Assembly: GCA_016223105.1 (NCBI GenBank)
Contig: JACRPR010000091.1
Coordinates: forward strand, 1 to 64,000
Direction: 5' to 3'
DNA: 64,000 nucleotides
DNA from: Chloroflexota bacterium
GTDB lineage: Bacteria > Chloroflexota > Anaerolineae > UBA4142
Shown: one piece after another, positions 57,701 to 64,000 of the stretch
Layout: the number at the start of each line of letters is the position of its first letter
Position numbering within the stretch: position 1 is the stretch's first letter
Notes under the pieces: generated by a model
What the model was told of the DNA's origin: nothing
Database searches by the model: none
What the model saw: the letters and a program-made list of their open reading frames with translations, nothing else
Made by a program: the position numbers and the translations under genes

Positions 57701-57726
57701 TCAGCCACGCGCAGCGCGCGTGGCTG
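57701..57726 (+). terminator. Terminator of the surface-protein gene
   Basis: TCAGCCACGCGC-AG-CGCGCGTGGCTGA, followed by TTTTTCT. Confidence 0.8.
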
Positions 57727-57781
57727 ATTTTTCTGCGCCTTGCGCGTTCACGCGGAATGAGTAAAATAGATCGCGGGAAGC

Positions 57782-57809
57782 GTAGGGCAAATTTATAAAT
57801 TTGCCCTAC
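57782..57809. repeat. GTAGGGCAAATTTA palindrome, copy 2
   Basis: GTAGGGCAAATTTA-TAAATTTGCCCTAC, a perfect 28 bp palindrome just before the ABC-F gene. Confidence 0.8.
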
Positions 57810-57828
57810 ATTAGCAGTTGGAGTTTGA

Positions 57829-59583
57829 ATGGTCATCGGCACGGTCGCGCGCCTCGATAACGTAACCCTGTATTTCGGCGCGCAAATGGTGTTTGAAAAA
57901 CTCGTGTGGGAAATTTACCACGACGCGCGCGTCGGTTTAGTCGGACCGAACGGCGCGGGCAAATCTTCGATTCTGCGTTTGCTCGCGGGCGAAAGCGAAG
58001 CGAACGCGGGCGGCGTCTTTATTACGCGCGGCGTGCGCGTCGGTTATTTGCCGCAAGAGCCGCAGTTTGATTTGGCGCGCACTGTGATCGAAGAGGCACT
58101 GGACGCGTCGCCGACGCTCGCCGCGCTCGAACGCGAAATGGAACGATTGCACGCGCAAATGGGCGATCCCGCGATCTACAACGACGAACGGAAATTGCAA
58201 CGCGTCCTCGACGCGCATCAACGCGCGGTCGGCGAGTTCGAAGAAAAGGGCGGATTGAATTTTGACAATCGCGTGCGCGCGACTTTGCGCGGTTTGGGAT
58301 TTCAAGACGCCGATTTCAATTTGCCAATGACCGCGTTGAGCGGCGGGCAAAAAAAATTAGTCGGGCTCGCGAAATTATTGATCGAGCAACCCGAATTACT
58401 TTTGCTCGACGAGCCGGACAATCACCTCGATCTCAACGGGAAAATGTTTCTCGAAAAGTTGATCGCCGATTATCCCGGCGCGGTCGTCATCGTTTCGCAC
58501 GATCGCTATCTGCTCGACATCGTTGCGGAAGAAATCGCAGAGCTGGAAGACGGCACGCTCGCGCATTACGTCGGCAATTATTCCGAGTACGCATTCGAGA
58601 AAAAGCACCGCTTGCTCAAGCAACAACAAATGTTCGAGGTTCAGCAACGCGATATTCAACGACTCGAATTTTCGATGCGCCGCTTGATGGGCTGGGGCGC
58701 GGGGCAGAACGAAAAATTTGTGCGCCGCGCGCGTTCGATGATGAAACGCTTGGAAAAAATCGAACGGATTGACAAGCCGCGTCTCGAACGCAAAACGATG
58801 GGACTCGCGTTGTCCGCGCAGAAACGCGGAAGCAATCGCGTAATCGAAATCACCGATCTGCAAAAATCGTTCGATGGCATTTCGGTTTTGCGCGGCGCAA
58901 ATCTGACCGTGTGGCATCGCGAGCGCGTCGGTTTGATCGGTCCGAATGGCGCGGGCAAGAGCGTGTTGTTTCGGTGCATTCTGAGCGCAGTCGAAGGGCG
59001 GGGAACGGAAACGCCGGACGCGGGCGAACTAAAAATCGGACCCAGCACGACGATTTCGTATTACGCGCAAGAACATCAAACGCTCGATCTGAACGCGACG
59101 CTCGGCGACGAATTACGCAAGATGCGCGCGATGGTGGATCGCGAATTGTTCGGCTTGCTCGGACGATTTTTGTTTTCCGCCGAAGACGCCAAGAAAAAAA
59201 TCAGCCAACTCTCCGGTGGTGAAAAGGCGCGCGTCCAAGTCGCCAAGTTGATGATGCGCGGCGCGAATTTTTTACTGCTCGACGAGCCGACGAACAATCT
59301 CGATATTCCCTCATCCGAAATTTTGGAGAACGCGCTCGCGGATTACGACGGCACGGTGCTCGTGATTTCGCACGATCGGTATTTTCTCGACAACGTGGTG
59401 GATCGCATCGCGGAACTGGACGACGGCGGCATCACCGAGTATCTCGGCAACTACACGTACTATCTCGAAGAAAAAGCGCGACGCGCGCGCGGTGAACCGG
59501 TGGATGTGATCGAAGATGAAGACGAGGAAGAGGATGAGTACGAAATAAAAAATCGCGCGTTGCGAAAAACGCGCGGGCGATAG
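57829..59583 (+). CDS. ABC-F family ATPase (ribosome-associated type)
   Basis: A 584-residue cytoplasmic protein with two ABC domains and no membrane domain. Domain 1: GPNGAGKSSILRLLAGE, LSGGQKKLVGLAKLL, LLLLDEPDNHLD. Domain 2: GPNGAGKSVLFRCIL, LSGGEKARVQVAKLM, LLLDEPTNNLD. The P-site linker is the charged helical stretch about residues 250-330 (KKHRLLKQQQMFEVQQRDI). ABC-F proteins act on the ribosome in translation or antibiotic protection. An extra LSAVEGRGTE before the second DAGELKIGPS may be a remnant of the TGAGCGxAGTCGAAG repeat. TTGGAG precedes the ATG; the acidic tail ends the protein. Confidence 0.92.
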   Translation: MVIGTVARLDNVTLYFGAQMVFEKLVWEIYHDARVGLVGPNGAGKSSILRLLAGESEANAGGVFITRGVRVGYLPQEPQFDLARTVIEEALDASPTLAALEREMERLHAQMGDPAIYNDERKLQRVLDAHQRAVGEFEEKGGLNFDNRVRATLRGLGFQDADFNLPMTALSGGQKKLVGLAKLLIEQPELLLLDEPDNHLDLNGKMFLEKLIADYPGAVVIVSHDRYLLDIVAEEIAELEDGTLAHYVGNYSEYAFEKKHRLLKQQQMFEVQQRDIQRLEFSMRRLMGWGAGQNEKFVRRARSMMKRLEKIERIDKPRLERKTMGLALSAQKRGSNRVIEITDLQKSFDGISVLRGANLTVWHRERVGLIGPNGAGKSVLFRCILSAVEGRGTETPDAGELKIGPSTTISYYAQEHQTLDLNATLGDELRKMRAMVDRELFGLLGRFLFSAEDAKKKISQLSGGEKARVQVAKLMMRGANFLLLDEPTNNLDIPSSEILENALADYDGTVLVISHDRYFLDNVVDRIAELDDGGITEYLGNYTYYLEEKARRARGEPVDVIEDEDEEEDEYEIKNRALRKTRGR

Positions 59584-59621
59584 TATGTGGTATAATGTGA
59601 ATGTCGAAAGGAGGCGAAGCA

Positions 59622-59906
59622 ATGAGCGTAAATATGTTGACATTGGAACTCGGCAATGTGATGGCGCTCTCCGAGTCCGAAGTTGTTCGCAAAGGATTGC
59701 TCGCGCTGATCGAAAAAGAAATCCGCTTGGCGGAACACGAGATTGCAGAAATTCGCGAACGATATGACGCGTTAACTCACGAAGTATTGTTGCGCGCGAT
59801 TCAAAACGGCGCGGTGGCAGGACATCCCGCCTGGGAAGATTATATCGTTTGGAAAAACAAGGAAAACCACATCGCGCGTTTGCGGCAAGTGGCGATCAAA
59901 AATTAG
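59622..59906 (+). CDS. Small helical protein, antitoxin-like, function unknown
   Basis: A 94-residue protein: LTLELGNVMALSESEVVRKGLLALIEKEIRLAEHEIAEIRERYD is a long amphipathic, probably coiled-coil helix, followed by AGHPAWEDYIVWKNKENHI. The length and form resemble stand-alone antitoxins such as the one at 20725 but no family is recognised. AAGGAGG at 59608 and a TATAAT at 59591 support an independent gene; no good -35 box is seen. A terminator follows. Confidence 0.65.
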   Translation: MSVNMLTLELGNVMALSESEVVRKGLLALIEKEIRLAEHEIAEIRERYDALTHEVLLRAIQNGAVAGHPAWEDYIVWKNKENHIARLRQVAIKN

Positions 59907-59924
59907 CGTAATCGTCAAAAATAT

Positions 59925-59958
59925 CAGCCCCTTCAGGTTGCAAAACCCGAAGGGGCTG
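59925..59958. terminator. Convergent terminator
   Basis: CAGCCCCTTCAGGTT pairs with AACCCGAAGGGGCTG, followed by TTTCATC; on the other strand ATATTTTTG follows. Confidence 0.8.
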
Positions 59959-59970
59959 TTTCATCAAAGC

Positions 59971-60504
59971 TCAGTCGCGTTTTTCTGCGGCGCGCCGCGC
60001 GCGCCGCGTGCTGTCCTCGATGTCGAGCAAAACATACAAGCCCTCGGCGACGGCTTGCAGGACGATGAAATACAACGCGCCGTTTACCACTGATGACAAC
60101 ACGCCCAAACCAAAACCCGGAACCAGTAGAAAGATATTTTCCAACGTCAAGCCAGGACGGGCTTGAAGCGAAATACTCTGATTCAGCCAAACACTTGCCG
60201 GAATAATTACCAACGCGCCCCAAGATGCAATTCGCGCCCACGACGCGATCCGCGCGATTACTTGCGGATCGTGGTACGTGTCTTCAGGTTCCAAAATTTT
60301 TTCTGCGATTGGCATCGGCTCTTCTCCTTGCTCGGGTAATGTGCCCATTCGTTCGAGCAAAATTGCGCGCACGATTTCGAGCGCGTCGTTCGTCCAATCC
60401 TTTGTGTCGTGGCGTTTCCAAATCGCGATCAATTCTTCCGTGCGTTTGAGTTCCATCTCTTGCCGAATCAGTTTGATGCGTGTGTCGTGAGCCGCGTCGT
60501 TCAT
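59971..60504 (-). CDS. Membrane protein of unknown function coupled to the M48 protease
   Basis: A 177-residue protein. Residues 1-85 are charged and helical (RIKLIRQEMELKRTEELIAIWKRHD), then two transmembrane helices (ASWGALVIIPASVWLNQ and IFLLVPGFGLGVLSSVVNGALYFIVLQ) and a basic tail. The ATG overlaps the protease stop (ATGA) and has GAAGGAG upstream. Translational coupling to a membrane protease suggests a shared role, perhaps as regulator or substrate. Confidence 0.65.
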   Translation of the reverse strand: MNDAAHDTRIKLIRQEMELKRTEELIAIWKRHDTKDWTNDALEIVRAILLERMGTLPEQGEEPMPIAEKILEPEDTYHDPQVIARIASWARIASWGALVIIPASVWLNQSISLQARPGLTLENIFLLVPGFGLGVLSSVVNGALYFIVLQAVAEGLYVLLDIEDSTRRARRAAEKRD

Positions 60505-61967
60505 TGATTGTCTCCTTCGCTCAAAGACAGATTTGCAATTCCCCACGCATTACATTTTTCGCGCCACGCGTCCGCGCTCATTTTGCCGGTCGCAAGATGT
60601 TGCAACGCGATGAGCGGCTCGATGCACTGGTCGCCCTGGCGCACCGCGACCGGCAAACCGGGCGGCGCGGAAATTTCCCAGCCCTGTTTCACGAGCGCGA
60701 GCGTCAACGCGATGCCGACAATGTTCCACACGCCGGCTTGTTTTTCTTCTTCCGTCAAGGTGTGATCGGCTTGCTCCTGCAGTCGGCGCGACAACTCGTT
60801 CGGCAGAGGCAAAAATTTCGGCACGGTCATTGGCGTTAGCCCGCGCAACGCGAGCGCGTAATCCGCGAATGTTTTTTCATACGCCGGTAAATACACCAAC
60901 TTGCCCACGTCCTGCCATTGCACCGGATTCAAGTCGGCGACTTGTTTGCCAAACATTTGCGCGAGCAATTCGCGTTCCATGCCCGCGACATTATTCAACA
61001 GCGAGATCGCCGCTGTGTTTTCATCTTCGCGCCCCAATGCCATTCGATCCACCGCGGCGATCCGTTCGCGCAACGCGGGATGCGTGTCGTACACGTTCGT
61101 CTGTTCGTTCTTGATTTGATCCGTAACGATTTGCTCCATCGCATTTGCGACCGCGCGCGCGGCGATGAACTGTGCAAAACCCTCCGCGAGCGGCGGACGC
61201 AAGCCCGAGCTCAACACCGGCGCGAGTTCGTTTTGCCAATAACCTTGATACGCCGGACCGACGCCGTTCACCACGCGCAATCCCTCGATCAAATGTTGGC
61301 GACCGATCACGCGCGCGGCGAGCGCGTCCGCGCTAAATTCTTGTTGCCGCGAAATGCTCTGTGTGATCCGCATAAACAATTCGGCGTACGCTTGAAATGG
61401 AATTTGCAAAAGCGAATCGCCCAATCCTTCGAGCGTGCGCGCGAGTGCGCCGCGCGTTTTGTAAACCCAGGGCGCGAGCGCGGTATCGCCGCCGTAATAA
61501 TGCCCGAACTCGTGCGCGAGCGTCGCGCGCAATTGTGAAATCGTCATCGCTTGCAGTAACGGCAAACCGATGCCCATCACGCGCCGCGCGCCAATGCCCC
61601 AAACCCCGCCGCGCTCGGTAACAAACGCGTTCACGTCCGACACGAGATACACTTCCGTCGGTATCCGTTGTTTCACCAATTGCGCGATTTCGAAAATTTG
61701 CGCGAACAAACGCGGGTGTTGTTTCTTGGTGAGGCGTGGACCGGGCGGCGTGAAGAAATCCCAGCGCGGCAAAATTGCCCAGAGGATCGTCAATCCGCCG
61801 ATGATGCAAAACAAGGTGATTTGCCATTGCACGCGTCGCCAAATCATAAACTCGGCATAGACGATCCAAAACAGCGCGAGCGCGATCGCGATGGCGAGAC
61901 CGTAAAATCCAAACGTGAGAAGCACCGCGAGAATCGCGCGACCGATCAGTGAGGTTTGGTATTTCAT
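60501..61967 (-). CDS. M48-family membrane metallopeptidase
   Basis: A 488-residue zinc protease. Two N-terminal helices (AILAVLLTFGFYGLAIAIALALFW and ITLFCIIGGLTILWAIL) place it in the membrane. The zinc motif is LRATLAHEFGHYYGGDTAL (HExxH-like HEFGH) and the third ligand Glu is in QEFSADALAARVIG. HtpX/M48 enzymes cleave misfolded or specific membrane proteins. The C-terminal 200 residues are an extra domain unlike HtpX. ATG 61967 has GGGAGG upstream. Confidence 0.88.
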   Translation of the reverse strand: MKYQTSLIGRAILAVLLTFGFYGLAIAIALALFWIVYAEFMIWRRVQWQITLFCIIGGLTILWAILPRWDFFTPPGPRLTKKQHPRLFAQIFEIAQLVKQRIPTEVYLVSDVNAFVTERGGVWGIGARRVMGIGLPLLQAMTISQLRATLAHEFGHYYGGDTALAPWVYKTRGALARTLEGLGDSLLQIPFQAYAELFMRITQSISRQQEFSADALAARVIGRQHLIEGLRVVNGVGPAYQGYWQNELAPVLSSGLRPPLAEGFAQFIAARAVANAMEQIVTDQIKNEQTNVYDTHPALRERIAAVDRMALGREDENTAAISLLNNVAGMERELLAQMFGKQVADLNPVQWQDVGKLVYLPAYEKTFADYALALRGLTPMTVPKFLPLPNELSRRLQEQADHTLTEEEKQAGVWNIVGIALTLALVKQGWEISAPPGLPVAVRQGDQCIEPLIALQHLATGKMSADAWREKCNAWGIANLSLSEGDNQ

Positions 61968-62044
61968 TGCGTCCTCCCTTGCGTGAATTATACGACAGAA
62001 TTTCCAAAATAAAGGTACCAATTTCTTAACCTAATTGTAAGAAA

Positions 62045-62080
62045 AAATCCAGGTTTCACCGAAGGGAGAAACCTGGATTT
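62045..62080 (-). terminator. Terminator of the acyl-CoA dehydrogenase gene
   Basis: AAATCCAGGTTTC pairs with GAAACCTGGATTT; on the minus strand TTTTTCTTA follows. Confidence 0.8.
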
Positions 62081-62094
62081 TCGCGATTCGCTTT

Positions 62095-63792
62095 TCACGG
62101 ATTCATTTCATACGCGCCGTTCACTGCGAGTACGTGATCGCGCCAAACGTGTTGATAGCGTGCGGCGTCCACGTTGGGTTTACGGATCATTTTCGTACAG
62201 AATTCCATCTGCTCGGTGGTACTGCTCGGCTTGCCGTACAGTTGCAACGCGTACGCCGAAAAATCGCGCACCATAAAATCGAAAATCTGATCGACCGTGG
62301 CGTCGTCCACCGCGTAGATTTTCGCGTTCTCTAAAATCAATTGTCCGTAGACGACGAGCGCGAACAATTCGCCGAGCGCCATCAAAAAGTCCGTGTCCGT
62401 TTGTTGCGCTGCGTCCGGCGTCGCGAACGCGAGCAAATCTTTAAACACCGCGACCTGGTCTTTGAACACATTCACGTTCGGCAAATTCCACGCATCAAAA
62501 ACCAGGTTGTAATCGTGAAATTGAATTTTGCCGAGACCTTTCGCCGGTCCTTGATTGAACAGAAACGCGTCGTGCGCGGCATCGTCGCGCATCGGCACCG
62601 GTGCGTATTCGCCGGGGAAAAAGAAATAGTTCGCCATAAACTTGAGGATGAGCGCGATGTTGACGTGCACTGTGCCTTCAAGTTTCGGCAAGGCGCGAAT
62701 ATCGCGCGCCGCCATTTCGAAATACAGATCCTTTTCAAAGCCGCGCGCGGCGATCACATCCCACAACAAATTGATCACTTGCTCGCCTTGCAGTGTAACT
62801 TTCATTTTCACCATCGGATTGTAGAGCAGGTACCGCCGATCTTCCGGCGACGCGGCGCGCAGATAATCCGCCGCGCGCAACGCGAACAATTTCATCGCGA
62901 CGAGCCGCGTGTATGCATCGGTGAACATTTGTTGAACGTGCGGAAAATCGGTAACGCGCATTCCGTACAATCGGCGATTCGCCGCGTGGTTGAGCGCTTC
63001 GTAAAACGCGTGCTCACAAATTCCGATGGACGCCCACCCCAAATTGTACTTGCCGATGTTGACCGTGTTGAGCGCGGCATCCCACGCGGCGGATCCGCGT
63101 GAGAGAATGTCCGCTTCGGTGATCGGATAATCGCGCAACGCGAAATTCGCGACATACGATTGCGTGAGACAAACGTTTTTGATCAAATCGTAATTGCGAT
63201 GGCGATAGTCCGCGACGAAAAAAACATACTCGCCCGTGTCCGCGATTTTGCCGAACGTCGAAACCATCGGCGCGAGGTTGCCGTTGCCGATGTAATACTT
63301 TTCGCCGTTCGCGCGATACGTGCCATCGCTCTGCCGCGCGAGCGACATTTCGGTCGAGTAAATATCCGCGCCGTGCGCGCGTTCTGAAAGACCGAACGCA
63401 AAGACCTGCCCTTCGCGCAAAAGTTGTGCGGCGCGCTGTTTCAATTCCTCGTTCGGGCTTTGCCAAATCGGACCGAGACCCAGGATCGAAACTTGCCAAG
63501 TGTACCAATACGCGAGACCATAGAACGCGAGAATTTCGTTGAACTCGCAATTGCGCCAGGTGTCCCAGCGCGCATCGGCATCGCCATACGCGGGCGGCGT
63601 GAGCAAGTCCGCAAAAATTTTTTCGCGTTTTTGAAATTCGAGAAAATCGGCATACCAGGTTCGTTCGCGATCATCTGCTTTGAGTTTCTGTTTGCCCTTG
63701 CCTTCAAAAAACTGGATCGTCTGGAGCATCATTTCGCGCGAACGCGCGTCGGGATAATGTCGCTGATGTTGTTTGGGATTTAAGAGAATCAT
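62095..63792 (-). CDS. Acyl-CoA dehydrogenase family flavoprotein
   Basis: A 565-residue FAD enzyme. The middle beta domain has VFAFGLSERAHGADIYSTEMSL (FAD/substrate strand) and ANGEKYYIGNGNLAPMVSTFG; the C-terminal helical domain has WASIGICEHAFYEALNHAANRRLYG and AARGFEKDLYFEMAARDIRAL. It is much longer than classical acyl-CoA dehydrogenases (about 380) and has an extended N-terminus and C-terminus, as in long-chain or AidB/ACOX-like variants. The substrate cannot be named. AAGGAG precedes ATG 63792. Confidence 0.85.
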   Translation of the reverse strand: MILLNPKQHQRHYPDARSREMMLQTIQFFEGKGKQKLKADDRERTWYADFLEFQKREKIFADLLTPPAYGDADARWDTWRNCEFNEILAFYGLAYWYTWQVSILGLGPIWQSPNEELKQRAAQLLREGQVFAFGLSERAHGADIYSTEMSLARQSDGTYRANGEKYYIGNGNLAPMVSTFGKIADTGEYVFFVADYRHRNYDLIKNVCLTQSYVANFALRDYPITEADILSRGSAAWDAALNTVNIGKYNLGWASIGICEHAFYEALNHAANRRLYGMRVTDFPHVQQMFTDAYTRLVAMKLFALRAADYLRAASPEDRRYLLYNPMVKMKVTLQGEQVINLLWDVIAARGFEKDLYFEMAARDIRALPKLEGTVHVNIALILKFMANYFFFPGEYAPVPMRDDAAHDAFLFNQGPAKGLGKIQFHDYNLVFDAWNLPNVNVFKDQVAVFKDLLAFATPDAAQQTDTDFLMALGELFALVVYGQLILENAKIYAVDDATVDQIFDFMVRDFSAYALQLYGKPSSTTEQMEFCTKMIRKPNVDAARYQHVWRDHVLAVNGAYEMNP

Positions 63793-63809
63793 ACGCGGCT
63801 CCTTTGCCG

Positions 63810-63846
63810 AAAACAAAAAACCGTTGTCGCGCGATGCCACAACGGA
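63810..63846 (-). promoter_or_regulatory. Terminator inside the acyl-CoA dehydrogenase leader
   Basis: Minus strand CCGTTGT-GGCATCGCGCG-ACAACGG followed by TTTTTTGTTTT, 18 bases ahead of the start codon. The upstream 70 bases (GATCCGCGCCGAAGGTGGCG and GCGGCGCGCGCC) can fold. Together with the promoter at 63922 this has the layout of an attenuator. Confidence 0.55.
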
Positions 63847-63921
63847 CGATTGGCGCGCGCCGCAAGTGTCGCCACCTTCGGCGCGGATCGGTGTTCCAAC
63901 CGAACAACGTTTTCTGGTTTC

Positions 63922-63950
63922 ATTATAGCGCGATGTAACCGAAATTACAA
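63922..63950 (-). promoter_or_regulatory. Promoter of the acyl-CoA dehydrogenase gene
   Basis: Minus strand TTGTAA (63950-63945), 17 bases, TATAAT (63927-63922). Confidence 0.65.
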
Positions 63951-63951
63951 A

Positions 63952-63999
63952 GTATGGGCGAAGCATTTTTCGCAGTTCAGAAAAATGCTTCGCCCCTAC
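63952..63999. repeat. GTAGGGGCGAAGC hairpin repeat at the window end
   Basis: GTATGGGCGAAGCATTTTT pairs with AAAAATGCTTCGCCCCTAC around CGCAGTTCAG. Related to 39557-39612. Confidence 0.8.
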
Positions 64000-64000
64000 A

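Noticed and set aside
58979-59010. Fourth in-frame repeat insertion, in the ABC-F gene
   Set aside because: CTGAGCGCAGTCGAAGG matches the repeat core and adds a few residues, but no inverted partner is present, so it is kept only as a remark.

Overview
This window looks like one contig of a bacterial chromosome, most likely an uncultured Chloroflexota of the Anaerolineae type. That placement is an inference. It rests on the very strong GCGCG bias of the coding sequence, the his gene order with a short HisG plus HisZ, the HisD variant with a GPTET motif, extracytoplasmic proteins with Pro/Thr-rich linkers, and many short palindromic repeats. No rRNA, tRNA, CRISPR array, integrase or transposase gene was seen.

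Layout: 1-8055 is a histidine operon (hisZ-hisG-hisD, a foreign-looking TPR/SF0329 pair, hisC, a histidine-phosphatase-type gene, hisB, hisH, hisA). 8098-11743 holds three proteins of unknown role and a lone sugar-type ABC ATPase. 11862-15519 (minus) holds an amidohydrolase, an unknown protein and a NarL-type two-component system. 15629-17891 is a toxin-antitoxin and nucleotidyltransferase island. 17988-20624 (minus) encodes a formate dehydrogenase alpha subunit that reads through an in-frame UGA, with a clear SECIS hairpin, so it is a selenoprotein. 21236-23824 holds a pilin-like tandem-repeat surface protein and a membrane TPR protein. 24078-27486 is a succinate dehydrogenase/fumarate reductase operon. 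28164-30601 encodes NuoE and NuoF-like subunits that could complete an NAD-linked formate dehydrogenase with the selenoprotein. 30752-38103 mixes a radical SAM protein, a drug-type ABC exporter with a nonsense codon, further toxin-antitoxin pairs and an APH-type kinase. 38182-47509 holds an MFS carrier and a peptide ABC operon (substrate-binding protein, broken permease, permease, two ATPases) followed by a second binding protein. 47604-52725 (minus) is a Tat-exported molybdenum oxidoreductase operon whose catalytic gene also has an in-frame UGA. 53076-63792 carries an XRE-cupin regulator, a third peptide-binding lipoprotein, a cold-shock gene, a surface protein, an ABC-F ATPase, an M48 protease and an acyl-CoA dehydrogenase.

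The most unusual feature is the repeat landscape. At least twelve gene junctions, many inside operons, consist of hairpins built from 6-10 base words repeated several times on one arm and complemented on the other. Several start codons sit directly on the last word. A separate 58-60 bp cloverleaf-like element is present in five copies, two of them inside the loop of another inverted repeat. In hisC, hisH and the his-operon phosphatase, repeats lie in frame within the protein.

Three leaders (molybdoenzyme operon, cold-shock gene, acyl-CoA dehydrogenase) have a promoter, a structured segment and an intrinsic terminator before the start codon, and one orphan ~90-nt RNA with its own promoter and terminator lies beside sdhC.

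Several genes are damaged: frameshifts in dppB, in a PIN toxin and in a small unknown gene, a TAA in an ABC ATPase, and missing conserved blocks in hisB, fdhA and dppB. Whether this is real decay or assembly error cannot be decided from the sequence alone.
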